This document shows positions 60,857-64,000 of a stretch of 64,000 nt of DNA, in pieces. The stretch is from CAYPLH01 sp964411505 (lineage in GTDB: Bacteria; Bacillota; Clostridia; CAYPLH01; DUMO01), in the NCBI GenBank assembly GCA_964411505.1, contig CAYPLH010000016.1, positions 1-64,000 of the forward strand, in the 5' to 3' direction. The translations under genes were made by a program, and so were the position numbers. Below the pieces are notes generated by a model. That model did not search any database, was not told where the DNA came from, and worked only from the letters and a program-made list of their open reading frames with translations. Within the stretch, counting starts at the first letter, position 1, and every line of letters starts with the position of its first letter.

Positions 60857-61897
60857 ATGAAGAATATAGTTTTAAATTATCTTAGGGATCTTAAAAATAA
60901 ATCTTTTAATATTGATGAGCTCTTAAAGAGGATTCAAACCAAGCATGCCAATTTTTATGACACCTCAGGAGGGTATTCTGCTTTCTATGAAACAATTGAG
61001 GGACTAGTTAGCGATGGCTATCTTACGCCTGTTAAAGCTTCGGGGCGTTATTTTATGACGCCGCCGCTTTTCAATAGATACCGTACTACCGATCTGTTAC
61101 ATGGCAAGGTTATTAGCAAGGAGAAAACAGAAGAGCTTATAAATGAAATAATGTGTTTAAATCCCAAACTGGACAAGCATTATTATCTTGAACACCTAGA
61201 TAAATATCTTGACGACAGAAAAAGAGTTAATGAGCTTAATAACTGGTTGAACAGGCAGGATTCAACATTAACGCTGCCTCGCAATACCGTGAATGAACGG
61301 TCTTTTGAAATATTCAACAATGAGAAGTATCTTGGCAATAAAGGTCAGAAGATGATTCTCAATCTTAAGCTTATGCTGGAAGATTTAAATTGTTATAAGA
61401 CATATGAAGCATTTTTCTACATGCTGTTTGACAGCAGGGGAAAAGGCAATGCTTTAATAATAGAGAATAAGGATTCTTTTATGTCACTATTATATTATTT
61501 CCAGAAACAGACAAAGCCAAGCTTGTGTAATTTTCCGATTAGTATGCTTATATATGGTGAGGGCAAGAAAATAATAAAAAGCTTTACTTTTATGGACGAG
61601 TTAAAAAGACAGATAGATATAGATACATTTTATTACTGGGGAGACCTTGATTATACTGGTATCGAAATTTTGCAAACGCTGATGAAAACGTATCCTCAGT
61701 ATAAAATTATCCCATTAGTTGGGTTATACAAACAGATGCTTGAATGTGCAAAAAATCCACCTCTTTTAAGGACAGGACAGAACAAGGTTTTTATAGAAGA
61801 ATTTATTTGTTTTTTTGATGAAGAAACCTCTGACAGGATAAAAAAGATTATCAACAATGGAAGATATATTCCGCAGGAGGCAGTTAGGTTTGGGTAA
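60857..61897 (+). CDS. jetD: Wadjet system nuclease JetD (DUF2220/TOPRIM)
   Basis: A 346-residue protein from ATG 60857; the open frame extends 18 residues upstream but only through the repeat. The N-terminal third is a winged-helix region (ETIEGLVSDGYLTPVKASGRYFMTPP). The C-terminal TOPRIM-like nuclease has the Glu in LIIENKDSF (about residue 203) and the DxD in YWGDLDYTGIEIL (about 262). JetD is the topoisomerase-VI-like nuclease that cuts plasmid DNA trapped by the JetABC SMC-type complex. It is followed by jetA with an 8-base overlap. Confidence 0.85.
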   Translation: MKNIVLNYLRDLKNKSFNIDELLKRIQTKHANFYDTSGGYSAFYETIEGLVSDGYLTPVKASGRYFMTPPLFNRYRTTDLLHGKVISKEKTEELINEIMCLNPKLDKHYYLEHLDKYLDDRKRVNELNNWLNRQDSTLTLPRNTVNERSFEIFNNEKYLGNKGQKMILNLKLMLEDLNCYKTYEAFFYMLFDSRGKGNALIIENKDSFMSLLYYFQKQTKPSLCNFPISMLIYGEGKKIIKSFTFMDELKRQIDIDTFYYWGDLDYTGIEILQTLMKTYPQYKIIPLVGLYKQMLECAKNPPLLRTGQNKVFIEEFICFFDEETSDRIKKIINNGRYIPQEAVRFG

Positions 61898-63500
61898 TGT
61901 TGAAGATGGCATAAAGGTAAGTGAACAGTATACATATTATGGTTCGCCTTATGATGAATGTCTTAAAGGGTTTCGACAGAGGATGCAAAATCTTGCACCT
62001 TTTATAAGCTTTGTAAAACGTCTTGGCGGAATACAGAGATATCCTGAGTACGATATGATTACTTTGGGTTTTGGCACCATGTTATATATTTTGGAAAACA
62101 TGCTTATAGGCAAAGAAGAGTGTGGTATGGATGATATTGCATTTTTTTTGCAGCGCATTGTTGACAGAGTATATAAAAAGCCCATAACTATGGAAGAAGC
62201 AAAGGAGCTTGCTTTTCATGTAAGAGATGCAATTATGGGAAGCGGAGAAGTTTACAGTTATGAATATATGAACCTTGAAACAGGGGAAAAAGAAACAATT
62301 GATGTTAGGCTTACTGACGTAGCATTTTATGAGATCAAGAAATCTAGCAGATACAAGCTTACAGAACAGGGAATGGAGATGCTTTTTAAAACTCGGGAAA
62401 TATATTCTGAATTCCGTATTAATGTGACACAGCTTTACTTAAAACAGCAGATAGAAAAAGGTGTCTTTATAGGAGCGCTTCAGACTGTGAATGAATTGAA
62501 TCTACAGGTGCGTCAACTTCGAGAACGTTTAAGTGAGCTTGTTATAAATATTAGGCAGAATGTTTTAGGGCTTCAATTTAGCACAGTCAAGGAAGTGTTC
62601 GATAAGATCAAAGGTCAGCTTGAGAAGGAACACAGGGAGTTCGGAAACATAAAGTATATTTTAGAAGAGCAGAAGAGAAACCTTGAAAGAGTAAAATTCA
62701 CCCAGTTTACCGAAAAGGAGAGGCAAGCGTTAAACCAAATCCAAGTGCTTTCAGAACGCCTTGAATTGGTTGCTGGTGAACATGACCGTCTGTTTAATGA
62801 AAAACTGGATATAATTGCTGAGTATATCAAGGTTATTGAACTTAGGATACGGCTTGGTATAGCAGATCATATTGATTTTGAACGGGATATAATGGATCCT
62901 GTAATAAGAAACTCTCCGCCTATTGACAAGCTACAGCAGGTATTGGCACCTCTTATTGTAAATGTCAGAAAAAATCGAGCGTTTAATTTTATGAAAGCAT
63001 TGTCATATCAGGGGGTAAGAAGCGAGGAAGAGGAAGAAAAGGAATCTGTTGATGTGGAAAAACAACTTGAGGAGAAGGAGCAGGAACTGAAGAAAAGCGC
63101 AACAGAAAGAAACAATAAGATCAAAAGGTACCTTGAAAGCATTTTCAATACTGTTTATGAGCGTGGGAGTGCGACGCTTGAAGATATACTTACGACTTTT
63201 TCCGAAGAGATGTATGAAAGGGCATGCTATGATTTTGATTTTTACAGTATAATAGTAATGTTGCACCAGAGGGCGATTGTGGACTTTGATGCAATTTACG
63301 ACATGGCGGATAAGCTCATATTTGACTTTTCTGCTAGCAATATTAACTTAGAATATATAATATGTGAAATGATTAAAGAAAATAATGGCAGCCTTAAGAT
63401 GGACAAGCTTTTGATAACCGCCACCAAGCAGGTTATAAAACTCAAAAATGATAATGTTATAACTAATTTCACTTTTACTGCAGGAGGGCAAAATGGATAA
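61890..63500 (+). CDS. jetA: Wadjet system JetA family protein (kleisin-like)
   Basis: The preferred start is TTG 61890, with AGGAGG nine bases upstream; it overlaps the jetD stop by TTGGGTAA. This gives 536 residues. EQYTYYGSPYDECLKGFRQRM and LAPFISFVKRLGGIQRYPEYD match the N-terminus of the JetA (DUF5716-type) group. The centre is a long coiled coil (residues about 195-310) and the C-terminus a winged-helix region. JetA is the MukF-like kleisin linking JetB and the SMC protein JetC. The family resembles type III Wadjet, from memory. Confidence 0.8.
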   Translation: MGNVEDGIKVSEQYTYYGSPYDECLKGFRQRMQNLAPFISFVKRLGGIQRYPEYDMITLGFGTMLYILENMLIGKEECGMDDIAFFLQRIVDRVYKKPITMEEAKELAFHVRDAIMGSGEVYSYEYMNLETGEKETIDVRLTDVAFYEIKKSSRYKLTEQGMEMLFKTREIYSEFRINVTQLYLKQQIEKGVFIGALQTVNELNLQVRQLRERLSELVINIRQNVLGLQFSTVKEVFDKIKGQLEKEHREFGNIKYILEEQKRNLERVKFTQFTEKERQALNQIQVLSERLELVAGEHDRLFNEKLDIIAEYIKVIELRIRLGIADHIDFERDIMDPVIRNSPPIDKLQQVLAPLIVNVRKNRAFNFMKALSYQGVRSEEEEEKESVDVEKQLEEKEQELKKSATERNNKIKRYLESIFNTVYERGSATLEDILTTFSEEMYERACYDFDFYSIIVMLHQRAIVDFDAIYDMADKLIFDFSASNINLEYIICEMIKENNGSLKMDKLLITATKQVIKLKNDNVITNFTFTAGGQNG

Positions 63501-64000
63501 GGTCAGTACCGAATCGGTTAAAATGGCGATTTCGATTTTTCTTAAGCTCATAGAAAAGTCGAGTATTTCAGGAGGAGAATTTCCTGAGTTGTTTGAAGCA
63601 CTGGAAGATGAGGAAACAGAATATGTTATGCGGCTTATTGAAGAGGAATCAGATGTCCTTGTAATAAGAACCGGGGATTCAATATTTTTCTCTCCCGGAA
63701 CAGAAAATACGCTGTTTGGATATAAGAATGAAGAACTCAGAAGAGAAATGCGCCTTGACAATAATACAGAGCTATATACTGCATATATGGTCATGCTTGG
63801 AATACTGATTAAATTTTATAATGGTGAGAGTTATAACAATAAATACAGAACAATTCTTAAAACTGAAGAACTTGAACAGTTTATTACATCGAAAATGGCT
63901 GCGGTTGCTCGTGATGCTGACCTTGCGCAAAGGGACGAAGAGCTAAGCTTTAACTTTACAAGTGTTTCTGAATACTGGCTAAACTTACCTGCATATGATG
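63493..64000 (+). CDS. jetB: Wadjet system JetB-like protein, truncated by window end
   Basis: Starts at ATG 63493 behind CAGGAGGG and overlaps the jetA stop by eight bases (ATGGATAA). The 169 visible residues form a compact helical/winged-helix protein (FLKLIEKSSISGGEFPELFEAL; LVIRTGDSIFFSPGTENTLFG). Position and size fit JetB (MukE-like, DUF6063-type); the rest is beyond the window. The SMC gene jetC is expected next. Confidence 0.7.
   Translation, partial: MDKVSTESVKMAISIFLKLIEKSSISGGEFPELFEALEDEETEYVMRLIEEESDVLVIRTGDSIFFSPGTENTLFGYKNEELRREMRLDNNTELYTAYMVMLGILIKFYNGESYNNKYRTILKTEELEQFITSKMAAVARDADLAQRDEELSFNFTSVSEYWLNLPAYD

Noticed and set aside
1..64000. tRNA, rRNA or replication-origin features
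   Set aside because: I saw no cloverleaf with CCA-type ends, no rRNA sequence and no DnaA-box cluster or dnaA/repA neighbourhood.

Overview
The window looks like chromosomal DNA from an anaerobic, low-GC Clostridia-type Firmicute. The base composition is AT-rich, Shine-Dalgarno sites are strong (AGGAGG type), TTG/GTG starts occur, and sigma-A promoters are TTGACA/TATAAT-like. The gene content also fits: LplABC-type sugar importers, ECF sigma/anti-sigma pairs, Uma2 proteins and a Wadjet defence operon. The species cannot be named from sequence alone. I see no rRNA, tRNA or CRISPR array.

Region 1 (1-7.7 kb) is an accessory patch in decay. It holds a membrane protein, a broken beta-propeller lipoprotein, an XRE/ImmA-protease plus PIN-domain pair that looks like a toxin-antitoxin module, an RQC-minor protein, a decayed SEC-C gene, a URO-D-like gene divergent from an AraC regulator, and an IS110 transposase stub. 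A single Uma2 gene lies in two pieces at the patch edges, and the pieces share a 42-bp direct repeat. Region 2 (7.8-14.2 kb) carries an MBOAT/DHHW acyl-transfer pair, an esterase, a candidate structured RNA and a ZIP metal transporter.

Region 3 (14.5-27.3 kb, minus strand) is catabolic cluster A: a GH43 enzyme, two LplB/LplC-type permeases, a solute-binding lipoprotein, a GntR regulator, an ADP-ribosylglycohydrolase-family protein, a URO-D-like protein and two sulfatases. Region 4 (27.5-31.3 kb) is a spacer with a secreted hypothetical protein, MscL, a Gfo/Idh/MocA oxidoreductase and a Phd-Uma2 fusion. Region 5 (31.6-50 kb) is cluster B: a LacI regulator with a perfect 37-bp operator, ribokinase, RbsD, a sulfatase, a second importer, a paralogous ADP-ribosylglycohydrolase protein, another sulfatase, a GH78-like enzyme, a heparinase-II/III-like lyase, and two coding-identical copies of a sugar isomerase. 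The two clusters probably import sulfated and/or ribosylated oligosaccharides, desulfate them inside the cell, and feed the sugars (including ribose) to central metabolism.

Region 6 (50-60.8 kb) has a membrane-anchored unknown, a creatininase-family enzyme, an AlbA_2/ATPase regulator with an operator-like inverted repeat, two successive ECF sigma/anti-sigma pairs with matching promoters, and a DUF4153 membrane protein. Region 7 (60.8-64 kb) is the start of a Wadjet (JetD-JetA-JetB...) plasmid-defence operon cut by the window end.

Two repeat families run through the window. One is a hairpin repeat with the core GGGGACGGTTCT, often starting exactly at a stop codon (REPIN-like). The other is a 125-bp MITE-like element present twice in opposite orientation.
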